Positions 53,060-61,744 of a stretch of DNA of 64,000 bases are shown in pieces; positions within the stretch are counted from its first letter, which is position 1; every line of letters begins with the position of its first letter. The stretch is from positions 62,001 to 126,000 of the forward strand of contig JBJMHZ010000042.1 of NCBI GenBank assembly GCA_045807125.1. The letters are read 5' to 3'. The translations under genes were made by a program, and so were the position numbers. The notes under the pieces are model-generated. The model ran no database searches. It saw only the letters and a list, made by a program, of their open reading frames with translations, and was not told the DNA's origin. Source of the DNA: JBJMHZ01 sp045807125 (GTDB lineage: Bacteria; Actinomycetota; Actinomycetes; JAWWOL01).

Positions 53060-54292
53060 ATGCGACTGCTCACCGAGACGGCTCTAGCCACCGAGCTCAG
53101 CGCGCTGCAGGCTCCGTGCCCGCGCGTGGTGGTCACCGGCAACTTCGCGACGCCGCTCACCACGGTGCGCATCCTCGACAGCAGCGTCGAGCGGTACCGG
53201 CTGTTCATGCTCAACGCCCAGCCGGGAATCCCCGTACGGCCCGGAGTGACGCACGAGACGCCGTTCGTCGGCGCCGGCATGCGAGGCAGCGCCGCGCTCG
53301 TCTACGTCCCGGCCCGCCTGTCGCTCGTCCCGCGGCTGTTCAGCACGACGTGCCCGCCCGACGTGGTCGTGGTGCGCACGTCGACGCCCCGGTCCGGCCG
53401 GGTGTCCCTCGGCACCGAGGTGAACATCCTGCCCGCCGCCATCGAGGTGGCTCGGTCCCGCGGGGCGCTCGTCGTCGCGCAGCTCGACGCCAACATGCCG
53501 TACACGTACGGCGACGGCGAGCTCGACGTGGACGACATCGACCTCGCGGTAGCGGTCGACGAGGCGCTCCTCAGCCCGGCGCACCGGGCGCCCGACCCTA
53601 CTGCGATCGAGATCGCCGACCGGGTGGCAGCGCTCGTACCGGACGCCGCCACGCTCCAGCTCGGCATCGGCGCGGTGCCCGACGCGGTGCTGTCCGCGCT
53701 GCCCGCCCGGCGCGGGCTGCGCGTCTGGACGGAGATGTTCAGCGACGGCGTCCTTGCCCTCGACCGGGCGGGCGCGCTCGACGACGCGCATCCGCTCACC
53801 ACGTCGTTCGTCTTCGGCTCGCCCGACCTGTATGCATGGGTCGATGCCAACCCGCGGGTACGGTTGCTCCGCACGGAGACGACGAACGATCCGGGCAGCA
53901 TCTCCCGCCAGCCGCGCATGACGTCGGTGAACGCCGCGCTCCAGGTCGACCTGTTCGCGCAGGCCAACGCCTCTCGCATCCACGGGCGGGTCTACTCCGG
54001 CTTCGGTGGCCAGACCGACTTCATCGTCGGTGCCCTGCACTCCGACGGTGGGACGGCGATCGTGGCGCTGCCGAGCTGGCACCCGAGGGCCGACGTCTCG
54101 ACCGTCGTCCCGGTGCTGACCGCGCCCGTGACGAGCTTCCAGCACGGCTTCGTAGTGAGCGAGCAGGGCGCGGCCGCGGTGTGGGGCAGCCCGCAGGACG
54201 AGCAGGCCCGGCTGATCGTCGACCACGTCGCGCACCCGTCGGTGCGCGATCGCCTTCGCGAGGAGGGCCGGGCGCTCGGGCTCGCGCTCTGA
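53060..54292 (+). CDS. Acetyl-CoA hydrolase/4-hydroxybutyrate CoA-transferase family protein
   Basis: 410 residues. VVVTGNFATPL near the start, LSLVPRLFSTTCPPDVVVV, ATLQLGIGAVPDAVLSAL, the catalytic-glutamate region RVWTEMFSDGVLALD, and the C-terminal FSGFGGQTDFIVGA-like stretch (SGFGGQTDFI) identify the family. It swaps CoA between acetate and other acids. CAGAAT-N6 precedes ATG 53060, a leaderless pattern. In this island it may serve fermentative acetate metabolism under low oxygen (inference). Confidence 0.93.
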   Translation: MRLLTETALATELSALQAPCPRVVVTGNFATPLTTVRILDSSVERYRLFMLNAQPGIPVRPGVTHETPFVGAGMRGSAALVYVPARLSLVPRLFSTTCPPDVVVVRTSTPRSGRVSLGTEVNILPAAIEVARSRGALVVAQLDANMPYTYGDGELDVDDIDLAVAVDEALLSPAHRAPDPTAIEIADRVAALVPDAATLQLGIGAVPDAVLSALPARRGLRVWTEMFSDGVLALDRAGALDDAHPLTTSFVFGSPDLYAWVDANPRVRLLRTETTNDPGSISRQPRMTSVNAALQVDLFAQANASRIHGRVYSGFGGQTDFIVGALHSDGGTAIVALPSWHPRADVSTVVPVLTAPVTSFQHGFVVSEQGAAAVWGSPQDEQARLIVDHVAHPSVRDRLREEGRALGLAL

Positions 54293-54316
54293 CCGACGCG
54301 CCCACCGCCGAGCAAC

Positions 54317-54330
54317 GGGACCTCTGCCCC
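54317..54330 (+). promoter_or_regulatory. DosR-like operator before the first nitroreductase gene
   Basis: GGGACCTCTGCCCC matches the local consensus GGGACCTTCGGCCC at 11 of 14 positions, 80 bp upstream of ATG 54411. Confidence 0.45.
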
Positions 54331-54410
54331 TGTCGCAGCCACCACGCCGTGCCCACGATGGCCGTGGGGGGCAGGCGCTCGTTCGCCTGCCGCCAGCCGA
54401 GGAGGAAGCG

Positions 54411-55412
54411 ATGACCACCAACGCCGTCGAGCGCATGGTACGGGCGGCGACGCTCGCGCCCAGCCTGCACAACAGCCAGCCGTGGTGGTTCCTGGCCGAC
54501 GACGGTCGGCTGGAGGTGCACGCCGACCGCAGCCGCGCGCTGCCGGTCGTCGATCCTGACGGCCGCTGGCTGCTCGTGAGCTGCGGAGCCGCGACCCTCA
54601 ACGCGGTCGTCGCCGGCCGGGCCGCCGGACGGGAGTGCCGGGTCGGCATCGATGCCGCGGCGGAGGCCGGCGACCGGGTGGCGACCATCGCGCTCGGCAC
54701 CTGGATCGTCCCGTCCACGAACGACGTGCGGCTCTCCCGTGCCACCGTGACCCGTCGCACCGAGCGCGCTCCCCTGGCGTCCGGCCGGCTCTCTCCCGTC
54801 CTGGTCGACGATCTGCGCTCGGCGGCGGCTTCCGAGGGCTGCTGGACGTGCACGATCACCGCGCGTGCCGAGGTCGCCGAGCTGTCGGCGCTGCTGCGCC
54901 GGGCCGAGGAGGAGCAGCAGGCGCAGCCGGGGTACCGCGAGGAGCTGCGGTCGTGGGTGCGCGAGCTCGGCTCGCCGGCGGAGGACGGCGTGCCGGCCGA
55001 GGCGCTGCCGACCGGAAGCCTCGACCGGGAGGCCTCGGACGTCTGGCTGCGCGACTTCGGTGGCACCGGTGGCGGGCAGGGCAGCGAGGCCGGCCCCGCC
55101 GGGCAGCGCACCGAGCGCCCCCTCGTCGTCGTCCTCGGGACGAGCACGGACGGCCCGGCCGCCTGGGTACGGACCGGGCTGGCCATGGAGCGACTGCTGC
55201 TCACCGCGGCCGCCGCGGGAGTCACCGGCTCGCCGCTCACCCAGGTGCTCGAGGTGCCGCGCTACCGGGCGGAGCTGGCCACGCTCGTCGGCATTGAGGG
55301 CTTCCCGCAGATGGTGCTGCGGCTGGGCCGCCCGACGGCCGCGACGCCGCCGGCGCCGCCGGTGCGGCGGCGACGGCCGCTCACCGAGGTGCTTCGGGTC
55401 GCGCAGCGCTGA
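54411..55412 (+). CDS. Acg-type nitroreductase-like protein (copy 1)
   Basis: 333 residues. The N-terminus VRAATLAPSLHNSQPWWF is the FMN phosphate region of the Acg/Rv2032 family, two fused half nitroreductase domains. EVHADRSRALPVVDPDGRWLLVSCGAATLNA and GSPLTQVLEVPRYRAEL with GFPQMVLRLGRP near the end are also family hallmarks. In mycobacteria these proteins sequester flavin and belong to the DosR regulon. ATG 54411 has GAGGAGGAAG upstream. It converges with the second copy. Confidence 0.93.
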   Translation: MTTNAVERMVRAATLAPSLHNSQPWWFLADDGRLEVHADRSRALPVVDPDGRWLLVSCGAATLNAVVAGRAAGRECRVGIDAAAEAGDRVATIALGTWIVPSTNDVRLSRATVTRRTERAPLASGRLSPVLVDDLRSAAASEGCWTCTITARAEVAELSALLRRAEEEQQAQPGYREELRSWVRELGSPAEDGVPAEALPTGSLDREASDVWLRDFGGTGGGQGSEAGPAGQRTERPLVVVLGTSTDGPAAWVRTGLAMERLLLTAAAAGVTGSPLTQVLEVPRYRAELATLVGIEGFPQMVLRLGRPTAATPPAPPVRRRRPLTEVLRVAQR

Positions 55413-55497
55413 GCGCGTGGACCGTCAGCCCGCGGGGCGTGCGGGGTGCGAACGGCAGCGGGGTGCGGACGACAAGGGCGATCTCGTCGTGAGGGGC

Positions 55498-56586
55498 TCA
55501 GACCCGCACCGGTCGCCGGGAAGCGGTCCGCTCCTGCTTCGCCGGCTCGGCTTCGGGCTCGCCCTCGAACGTGACCACGTCCTCGATCGGGCGGCGCGGC
55601 GCCGGCACGGCCAGCGGGGACGGCGGGGACGGCACGGGCGCGACCTCGTACCCCATCCGCAGCACCATCTGCGGGTAGCCCTGGTAGCGCAGGGCCCGGC
55701 GCAGCCAGCTGCGGTAGGGCTCGCGGTCGAGCGCCTGGGTGAGCGGCGACGCTGCCAGCCCGAGCGCGGTGGCCCGCAACCACAGCCGGGCGAGGCTCCG
55801 GCCCGCGACCAGCCAGTCGACCGGCTCGTCGCCCGGGGTACCGATGACGACGATCTCGTCGTGCTCGGCGGCGCCGTCCACCGCGGCGGCGCCCAGCTCG
55901 TCGGCCGCATTGCCGATCGCGTCGGCCGCGTTGCTCGCCGGGTCGCCGGCGCGGAAGTCGCGCAGCGGCAGGCTCGTCCGCCGGCCCTCGGTCGGGGCCA
56001 GGGCGGCGGCCGGGATGCCGTCGACGCCGTTCTCGCGCCGCCAGCCGGCGAGCTCGGCGAGGTAAGCGTCGTTGCCGCGCTCGGCCTCGTCGGCATGGGT
56101 GAGCAGGACCGCGGCCACGAGCAGGTCGCTGGAGCGGGTCAGGAACGCAGCCGAGGCCCCGAGGGCGGACGCCTCAGAGGCGAGCTCGCCGGTGATCCGC
56201 TCACCGACCCCGCACCGGGCGAACGGCGTCCGGACCGTGTGCCGCTGGAACATCGCCTTGGCCAGCGTGCGGTCGTCGACCGAGGCCACCCGGCGGGCGC
56301 TCACGTCCACCCGGGCCAGCCAGTCCGGGTTGGCGCGGTCGGGCAGGAGCTGCACCGCCGGATCGCGACCGAGGGCGCGGGCGGTGATGCAGAGGTGCTC
56401 GATGGCCGCGCCGCAGCTCATGACCAGCTGCCGACCGGTCGGGTCGACCACCGGAACGGCGCGGGAGCGATCGGCGAAGACGTCGACGACGCAGCCGTGC
56501 GCGACGAAGTGCCACGGCTGGGTGTTGTGGATCGAGGGAGCCGTGGCCGCAGTCCCGATCATGATGGTCAGCAGTCGGTTGTCCAT
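55498..56586 (-). CDS. Acg-type nitroreductase-like protein (copy 2)
   Basis: 362 residues. IGTAATAPSIHNTQPWHF, VFADRSRAVPVVDPTGRQLVMSCGAA and ASPLTQALDREPYRSWL followed by YPQMVLRMGYE match the first copy across the whole length, so the two are paralogs facing each other tail to tail. The C-terminus has an extra Pro/Glu-rich 40 residues. A near-perfect DosR-like palindrome lies 59 bp upstream of ATG 56586. Confidence 0.93.
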   Translation of the reverse strand: MDNRLLTIMIGTAATAPSIHNTQPWHFVAHGCVVDVFADRSRAVPVVDPTGRQLVMSCGAAIEHLCITARALGRDPAVQLLPDRANPDWLARVDVSARRVASVDDRTLAKAMFQRHTVRTPFARCGVGERITGELASEASALGASAAFLTRSSDLLVAAVLLTHADEAERGNDAYLAELAGWRRENGVDGIPAAALAPTEGRRTSLPLRDFRAGDPASNAADAIGNAADELGAAAVDGAAEHDEIVVIGTPGDEPVDWLVAGRSLARLWLRATALGLAASPLTQALDREPYRSWLRRALRYQGYPQMVLRMGYEVAPVPSPPSPLAVPAPRRPIEDVVTFEGEPEAEPAKQERTASRRPVRV

Positions 56587-56644
56587 GGCCGTATCTCATC
56601 GCGCGGGGATGCCGCCCGCAGCGGGCATGCGGCCCGGCGGCGCA

Positions 56645-56658
56645 GGGACCTTCGTCCC
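56645..56658 (-). promoter_or_regulatory. DosR-like operator before the second nitroreductase gene
   Basis: GGGACCTTCGTCCC is the most symmetrical of the set (GGGAC and GTCCC arms) and very close to the core of the mycobacterial Dos box as I recall it. It lies 59 bp upstream of the start codon at 56586. Confidence 0.6.
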
Positions 56659-56750
56659 GTTCCGGCCTGGCCCGTCAGAAGGACCGGTACCACCCGATCG
56701 CGGTCCGATCACCACCCGACCGCACCCGCCTGACCCGTCCCGGCGCGCGA

Positions 56751-57281
56751 TCACACCTGGCCGGCGAGGTCCGCGCTCGGCAGGTGCGAGCGCGGATGGC
56801 CGGCGTGCAGGCGCACGACCAGCACGGGGCACCCGGCGTGATGCAGGCAGTACGACGACACCCTGCCGAGCAGCGCGCTGGCGAGCGCGCTCCGGCCCCG
56901 GTTGCCGATGACGAGCAGCTCGGCGTCGGACGACTGCTCGACGAGCAGCTCGCCGGGGTTGCCGTGCAGCGCGGTCCGGCGGACGGGCACTGACGGAGAC
57001 CGGCCCCGCGCGGCCTCGGCGACTGCCTCGTTCTGAAGCGCCTCGGTGTGCTCGCGGAGGCGCTCCTCCCACTGCGGCGTCTCGGAGTCGCCGGGCACCC
57101 AGTCGGACACGTAAACGGTGACGACGTGCAGCTCGGTGCCTCGCTGCTCGGCCTCGCGCAGGGCCAGCACGACGGCCTCCATCGACTCCGGCGATCCGTC
57201 GTACCCGACCACCACGCCGCTGCGCGCCTGCTCCCGCTCGGCCCTCTGCTCGGTCGTCTGCTCCGTCGTCTGCTCGGTCAC
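56751..57281 (-). CDS. Universal stress protein (copy with TEQ-repeat N-terminus)
   Basis: 176 residues. The first 12 residues repeat TEQT. Then VVVGYDGSPESMEAVVLALREA and LLVIGNRGRSALASALLGRVSSYCLHHAGCPVLVVR give an ATP-binding Usp domain. GTG 57281 has GGGAGG 5-6 nt upstream. The 44-bp gap to the upstream Usp gene suggests a two-gene operon. Confidence 0.93.
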   Translation of the reverse strand: MTEQTTEQTTEQRAEREQARSGVVVGYDGSPESMEAVVLALREAEQRGTELHVVTVYVSDWVPGDSETPQWEERLREHTEALQNEAVAEAARGRSPSVPVRRTALHGNPGELLVEQSSDAELLVIGNRGRSALASALLGRVSSYCLHHAGCPVLVVRLHAGHPRSHLPSADLAGQV

Positions 57282-57325
57282 GCCGACCTCCCTCGATGAG
57301 AGGATCACCGGCCACCGGTCCATCG

Positions 57326-57853
57326 TCAAACGTCGGCGAGCGCAGGCGGAAGACCGAGCTCGACCGACTCCATGACCGCCTTGGCGGCCGGCGGGGCGAC
57401 CGGCGGGCACGGCACCACGACGACCGGCACCGGCGAGTGCGGCACCAGGTGCAGACCCACCGATCCGAGGAGCAGGCCGGCGAGCTCGCCGAGGCCGCCC
57501 GCGCCCACGACCACCATGGTGGACGAGCGGCCCAGCGCGGCGAGCACGCGCGCCGGGTTGCCCTGGACCAGCCGGGCACCGATCTCGATTCCCGCGGCGA
57601 TCGCCCGCACCGCACCGAGCGCGTCGTCGAGGACCCGCTGCGCCTCCTCTGCCGCGGCCTCGCGGGTGAGCGCGGGGTCGGCGCACGAAGTGGGCATCCA
57701 GTGCCAGGCATGGACGACGAGCAGGGGCTGGCCGGAAAGGCGCGCCTGCGCGACGGCCCACCTCAGCGCCGCCCGGCTGCTCGGCGAGGAGTCGACGCCG
57801 ACGACGATGCGCCGCCACGGACCGGCGGCAACCCTTGCACCGAGGTTCGTCAT
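57326..57853 (-). CDS. Universal stress protein
   Basis: 175 residues. RIVVGVDSSPSSRAALRWAVAQA at the N-terminus; a weaker nucleotide loop at the C-terminus (VVVGAGGLGELAGLLLGSVGLHLVPHSPVPVVVVP). ATG 57853 follows GAGGAGG; a longer frame from 57937 lacks support. It heads the Usp pair and is divergent from a CBS protein gene, with a DosR-like half site in the 257-bp gap. Confidence 0.92.
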   Translation of the reverse strand: MTNLGARVAAGPWRRIVVGVDSSPSSRAALRWAVAQARLSGQPLLVVHAWHWMPTSCADPALTREAAAEEAQRVLDDALGAVRAIAAGIEIGARLVQGNPARVLAALGRSSTMVVVGAGGLGELAGLLLGSVGLHLVPHSPVPVVVVPCPPVAPPAAKAVMESVELGLPPALADV

Positions 57854-58014
57854 GACGGCCTCCTCACCGAGCTGGTCCCCGGACGCTCCGGAGCCCCACC
57901 AGCCTGCGTCTCCCGGGGCGAGCCGGTGCAGGGCCATAGGGCCGTACCACGTGCGACCGATGGCAGGACGACGTCGATGTCCCGGCGAGATCCCGGTGAT
58001 GTCACGGGCGAGCG

Positions 58015-58028
58015 ATGACCTTCGGCCC
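58015..58028 (+). promoter_or_regulatory. DosR-like operator in the Usp/CBS divergent region
   Basis: ATGACCTTCGGCCC matches the local consensus GGGACCTTCGGCCC at 12 of 14 positions, with the right arm perfect. It is 82 bp before the CBS gene start and about 160 bp before the Usp gene on the other strand. The rest of the 257-bp gap holds no gene I can support. Confidence 0.5.
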
Positions 58029-58110
58029 TACGTGGCCCGGTGGCGGCGGCCGACGCTCGAGGCAGGCCATCGACGGCCGGATGCGCAGCCCATCACCGCA
58101 GGAGGACGCC

Positions 58111-58572
58111 ATGCCCGTAACCACGGCCGAGGCCGTTCGCAAGCCGTCCACGGCGGAGCGCCGGGATCCGGCCACCGTGACGGCAGCCGAGGTGATGCGC
58201 ACGCCGGTCGTCTCGCTGTCCTCGAGCGACACGCTCGCCACCGCGTGGGAGCGACTGCTCGCCGGCCACGTCCACCATCTCGTCGTCACCGAGGGCGTCG
58301 GGCATCGGGTCGCCGGGGTGCTGGACGACCGCCAGCTCGCCATGGAATGGCCGATGGGGCCGCTCGGGCCGCACCGCCGCCGGCTCACCGAGGTACTGCC
58401 GCGCGACGTCCACTGCGTCCTGCCGGCGACGCCCGTCGCGGTCGTGGCCGAGACGATGACGCGGGAGCGGCTCGACGCCACCCCCGTCGTGCTCGCCGAC
58501 GGCACGCTCGTCGGCATCATCACCAGTGGTGACATCGTGGCCTTCGTCGCGAGAGCTGCCTGCGCCGGATAG
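58111..58572 (+). CDS. CBS-domain protein
   Basis: 153 residues with two CBS motifs: VTAAEVMRTPVVSLSSSDTLATAWERLL and VVAETMTRERLDATPVVLADGTLVGIITSGDIVAFVA. It probably senses adenine nucleotides. ATG 58111 has GGAGG 6 nt upstream. Its TAG stop overlaps the first base of the DosR-like site before the DevR-like regulator gene. Confidence 0.9.
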   Translation: MPVTTAEAVRKPSTAERRDPATVTAAEVMRTPVVSLSSSDTLATAWERLLAGHVHHLVVTEGVGHRVAGVLDDRQLAMEWPMGPLGPHRRRLTEVLPRDVHCVLPATPVAVVAETMTRERLDATPVVLADGTLVGIITSGDIVAFVARAACAG

Positions 58573-58585
58573 GGACTTTCGCCCC
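58572..58585 (+). promoter_or_regulatory. DosR-like operator before the DevR-like regulator gene
   Basis: GGGACTTTCGCCCC matches the local consensus GGGACCTTCGGCCC at 12 of 14 positions and ends 36 bp before GTG 58622, suggesting autoregulation. Confidence 0.5.
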
Positions 58586-58621
58586 TTTGCCGGTCTGCTG
58601 GACGATGGGAGAGTTCGTACC

Positions 58622-59293
58622 GTGACCGAGACCGCCGCGGCGCCCGACGCCAAGAGGATTCGCGTCTTCCTGCTCGACGACCACGAGGTAGTGCGCCGCG
58701 GGATAGCGGAGCTGCTGTCCGCCGAGCCGGACCTGGAGGTCGTCGGCGAGGCGTCGACGGCGGCGGAGGCGATCGCCCGGGTGCCCGCGCTGCGGCCCGA
58801 CGTGGCCGTCCTCGACGTCCGGCTGCCCGACGGTAACGGCGTCGCGGTGTGCCGCGAGATCCGGTCGCGGATGCCCGAGCTGGGCTGCCTCATGCTCACG
58901 TCGTACGCCGACGACGAGGCGCTGTTCGACGCCATCATGGCGGGTGCGGCCGGCTACGTCCTGAAGCAGATCCGCGGCGCCGACCTCGTCGGTGCCATCC
59001 GTACGGTGGCCGCTGGCCAGTCGCTGCTCGATCCCAAGGCGACCGCGCGCGTCCTCGAGCGGTTGCGGGCGGGCGCTCAGGCCGCCGACGACCCGCTGGC
59101 CGAGCTCACCGAGCAGGAGCGGCGGGTGCTCGAGCTGATCGGCGAGGGCCTCACCAACCGCCAGATCGGCCAGCGCATGCACCTCGCGGAGAAGACGGTC
59201 AAGAACTACGTGTCGCACGTGCTCGCCAAGCTCGGCCTCGAGCGCCGCACGCAGGCCGCGGTCCTGGCGAGCCGGCTCGCCGGTGGCTCCTGA
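58622..59293 (+). CDS. DevR/DosR-like NarL-family response regulator
   Basis: 223 residues. Receiver: VFLLDDHEVVRRGIAELLSAEP, phosphoacceptor D65 in VAVLDVRLPDGNG, and GAAGYVLKQIRGADL (Lys switch). The C-terminal LuxR-type HTH is LTEQERRVLELIGEGLTNRQ then MHLAEKTVKNYVSHVLAKL, which is very like DevR/DosR, including the EKTVKNYVS recognition helix. It is the probable binder of the 14-bp operators across this island. GTG 58622 has GGGAGAG upstream. Its stop shares a base with the next start (TGATG). Confidence 0.94.
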   Translation: MTETAAAPDAKRIRVFLLDDHEVVRRGIAELLSAEPDLEVVGEASTAAEAIARVPALRPDVAVLDVRLPDGNGVAVCREIRSRMPELGCLMLTSYADDEALFDAIMAGAAGYVLKQIRGADLVGAIRTVAAGQSLLDPKATARVLERLRAGAQAADDPLAELTEQERRVLELIGEGLTNRQIGQRMHLAEKTVKNYVSHVLAKLGLERRTQAAVLASRLAGGS

Positions 59294-59766
59294 TGGGCGA
59301 CGCCGAGATCGACATCGAGGTCGACGCGAGCGGCCTGGAGGTCCTCGTGCCCGACGAGTGCATGGCGCTGGTGCGGCAGGGCAGCGTCGGCCGGGTCGTC
59401 TTCACCAGCGCCGCGCTGCCGGCCGTGCTGCCGGTCAACTACGTCGTGGACGACGACGGCGCGATCCTGCTGCGCACCGGGTCGCAGACCAGGCTGGCCT
59501 CGGCGGCCGGCGCGGTCGTCGCCTTCGAGGTGGACGACATCAGCATGACCAGCGGGTCGTGGAGCGTCGTCGTGACCGGACGGGTGACGGTGGTCCGCGA
59601 CCCGGACGCGCGGGCCCGCATCGACGCGCTTGGGCTGCGGCCCTGGGTGCGCTCCCGGCGCGACCTGGCGCTGCGCATCGCCCCTGAGCTGGTGACCGGT
59701 CGCCGGTTGCCGACCGAGCCGGCCCTGCTCGACCCCTTGGAAGGGGCCGGTCTGCAGGCGGGCTGA
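59293..59766 (+). CDS. PNPOx-family protein coupled to the DevR-like regulator
   Basis: 157 residues of the FMN split-barrel type: CMALVRQGSVGRVVFTSAALPAVLPVNYVVDDDG and GSWSVVVTGRVTVVRDPD. It is similar to the PNPOx half of the XRE fusion encoded at 40676-41356. Its ATG overlaps the regulator stop codon, so the two are always made together. A flavin- or F420-binding partner in redox sensing is plausible but unproven. Confidence 0.92.
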   Translation: MGDAEIDIEVDASGLEVLVPDECMALVRQGSVGRVVFTSAALPAVLPVNYVVDDDGAILLRTGSQTRLASAAGAVVAFEVDDISMTSGSWSVVVTGRVTVVRDPDARARIDALGLRPWVRSRRDLALRIAPELVTGRRLPTEPALLDPLEGAGLQAG

Positions 59767-59801
59767 GCCCCGCCCGGTACTGCCGGTCCAGCCCCTCGGC
59801 G

Positions 59802-61502
59802 TCAGTGCAGCGGGATCTGCCAGTGCACCCGCGTCCCCTTGCCGGGGGCGCTGTCGATCGTGGCCTTGCCGGAGAGCTGAGCGGCGCGCCGCTCGATGTT
59901 GGCCAGGCCGCTTCGGCGGCCCTCGTCGGTGAACCCTGATCCGTCGTCGACGACGTCGAGCACCAGCTCCTCGCCCGCGTCCACCGTCACGTCGACGCGC
60001 CTGGCGCCGGAGTGCCGCACCACGTTGGACAGCGCCTCGCGGAGCGTCGCGACGAGATGCTCGCCGGCCTCCGCGTCGACCAGCGCATCGACCGGCCCGA
60101 TGAGCTGCACGGCTGCCTCGACGGCGGCCGCGTCGGTGATCTCGTCGACGGTGCGCAGCACGGCCGCGCGCACGCTCGGCGTCGACTCGACCGGGGCCTG
60201 GAGGCCGAAGATCGTGGTGCGGATCTCGCGGATGGTGGCGTCGAGGTCGTCCACGGCGCGGCGCAGGCGATCGGCGGCCTCGTCGTTGCGCACCAGCCGG
60301 CTCGCGCCCTGGAGCAGCATGCCGGTGGCGAACAGCCGCTGGATCACCAGGTCGTGCAGGTCGCGGGCGATCCGGTCCCGGTCCTCGAGGACGAGCAGCT
60401 GCTGGCGGTCCCGCTGGCCCTTCGCCATCGCGAGCGCGACCGCAGCCTGCCCGGCGAAGGCGCTCACGTACTGCTCCGTCACCGGGTCGAAGCGATGCCG
60501 GCCGGCGAGGTTGACGAGCGCGAGCGTGCCGACCCGCCGGAAGCCGGAGCCCAGCGGCACCAGCATCGCGGGACCCAGGTCGGCGAGGGACGAGAGCGGC
60601 CCGCGGGCCCGCCGGTCGCTCTTCAGGTCGCCGACGAGCAGCGGCTCTCCGCGCTCGTACACCACGCCGGACAGCGAGTCCGGCGGGATGACCGCACCGC
60701 GCACCTCGTCGGCGTGCAGCCCCACCGCCACCTCGAACTGCAGCGCCCCCGAGCCGTCCGGCAGCGCGATGGCGACGAGGTCGGCGTCGGTCATCTCGCG
60801 CGCCCGGGTAGCGATCAGCTCCAGGACCTCGCCCGTGTCGGTGCCCGAGAGCAGCGCCGTGGTCACCTCGGTCGTCACCGCGAGCCAGTTCTCCCTGACC
60901 CGGGTCTCGGCGTAGAGGCGGGCGTTCTGCAGCGCCACCCCGGCCGCCGCGGCGAGGGCGAGGACGACCGACTCGTCGTCGGCGGTGAACTCGGCCCCGC
61001 CGCGCTTCTCGGTCAGGTAGAGGTTGCCGAAGATCTCGTCGCGCACCCGTACGGGAACGCCGAGGAAGCTCGCCATCGGCGGGTGGTTCGGCGGGAAGCC
61101 GTACGACGCCTCGTGCTGCTTCAGATCGGCCAGCCGGATGGGCTCCGGCCGGTCGATGAGCAGGCCGAGGATGCCGTGCCCGGCCGGCAGGTCACCGATC
61201 CGCGCGGCGGTCTGCTCGTCGATGCCCGCGTACACGAAGTCGACGAGCATGCGGTCCGGCCCGATCACGCCCAGCGCGGCGTGCTCGGCGTCGACGAGGA
61301 CGCGCGCCGCCTCGACGATCCGGGACAGCATCGCGGTCGGGTCGAGGTCGGACGCGATCGACACGACCGCCTCGAGCAGCCCGTGCAGCGCGTCGCGCGA
61401 CCCCAGCACCTCCGTGACGCGCTGCTGCAGCTGACGCAGGAGGTCGTCGAGCCGCAGGTGGCCCAGTTGCGCCCCCTTGTCCAGCCCTGCGGTCCCCTCC
61501 AC
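59802..61502 (-). CDS. DevS/DosS-like GAF-GAF sensor histidine kinase
   Basis: 566 residues: GAF-A (about 55-200), GAF-B (about 220-365), then HisKA_3 with DRIARDLHDLVIQRLFATG (H383) and HATPase (EALSNVVRHSGA, DDGSGFTDEG, GLANIERRA). GAF-A contains GFPPNHPPMASFLGVPVRV then FGNLYLTEK; H140 sits where DosS of M. tuberculosis has its proximal heme ligand (H149). An oxygen or redox-sensing heme kinase is therefore likely, with the DevR-like protein as partner. GTG 61502 follows TAGGCT-N6 (leaderless). Confidence 0.94.
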   Translation of the reverse strand: MEGTAGLDKGAQLGHLRLDDLLRQLQQRVTEVLGSRDALHGLLEAVVSIASDLDPTAMLSRIVEAARVLVDAEHAALGVIGPDRMLVDFVYAGIDEQTAARIGDLPAGHGILGLLIDRPEPIRLADLKQHEASYGFPPNHPPMASFLGVPVRVRDEIFGNLYLTEKRGGAEFTADDESVVLALAAAAGVALQNARLYAETRVRENWLAVTTEVTTALLSGTDTGEVLELIATRAREMTDADLVAIALPDGSGALQFEVAVGLHADEVRGAVIPPDSLSGVVYERGEPLLVGDLKSDRRARGPLSSLADLGPAMLVPLGSGFRRVGTLALVNLAGRHRFDPVTEQYVSAFAGQAAVALAMAKGQRDRQQLLVLEDRDRIARDLHDLVIQRLFATGMLLQGASRLVRNDEAADRLRRAVDDLDATIREIRTTIFGLQAPVESTPSVRAAVLRTVDEITDAAAVEAAVQLIGPVDALVDAEAGEHLVATLREALSNVVRHSGARRVDVTVDAGEELVLDVVDDGSGFTDEGRRSGLANIERRAAQLSGKATIDSAPGKGTRVHWQIPLH

Positions 61503-61744
61503 GCGAGCAGCCTAACGTCCCGATCGACCGTCGCACCATCGATCATCGATCGGACGCCGGCGAGAGGGGCCGTCCATGGGCCATGAGCCCTCGCTCGCCG
61601 CGGCCGATCGGTGCGGCGGCGGGCAAGGGTCCCGTTGCGGTGGAGTCCTCCGGCACTGGGGACGGGTCCATCGATGCGGCAGCCTTGGTGATGCAAGGGC
61701 ATCGGGAGACGTGAACGTACGGGAGTGGAGAGGAAGTGAGGACG
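61503..61744. other. 242-bp divergent intergenic region
   Basis: No gene is supported. It holds the leaderless promoter of the GAF histidine kinase gene (TAGGCT on the minus strand, about 61509-61514). A weak DosR-like match lies at 61620-61633 on the minus strand (10 of 14). The leader of the DoxX-like gene follows. Confidence 0.4.

Noticed and set aside
57920..57945. Additional DosR-like site (AGGGCCATAGGGCC)
   Set aside because: It lacks the GGGAC left arm and its spacing differs, so it was not counted with the operator set.
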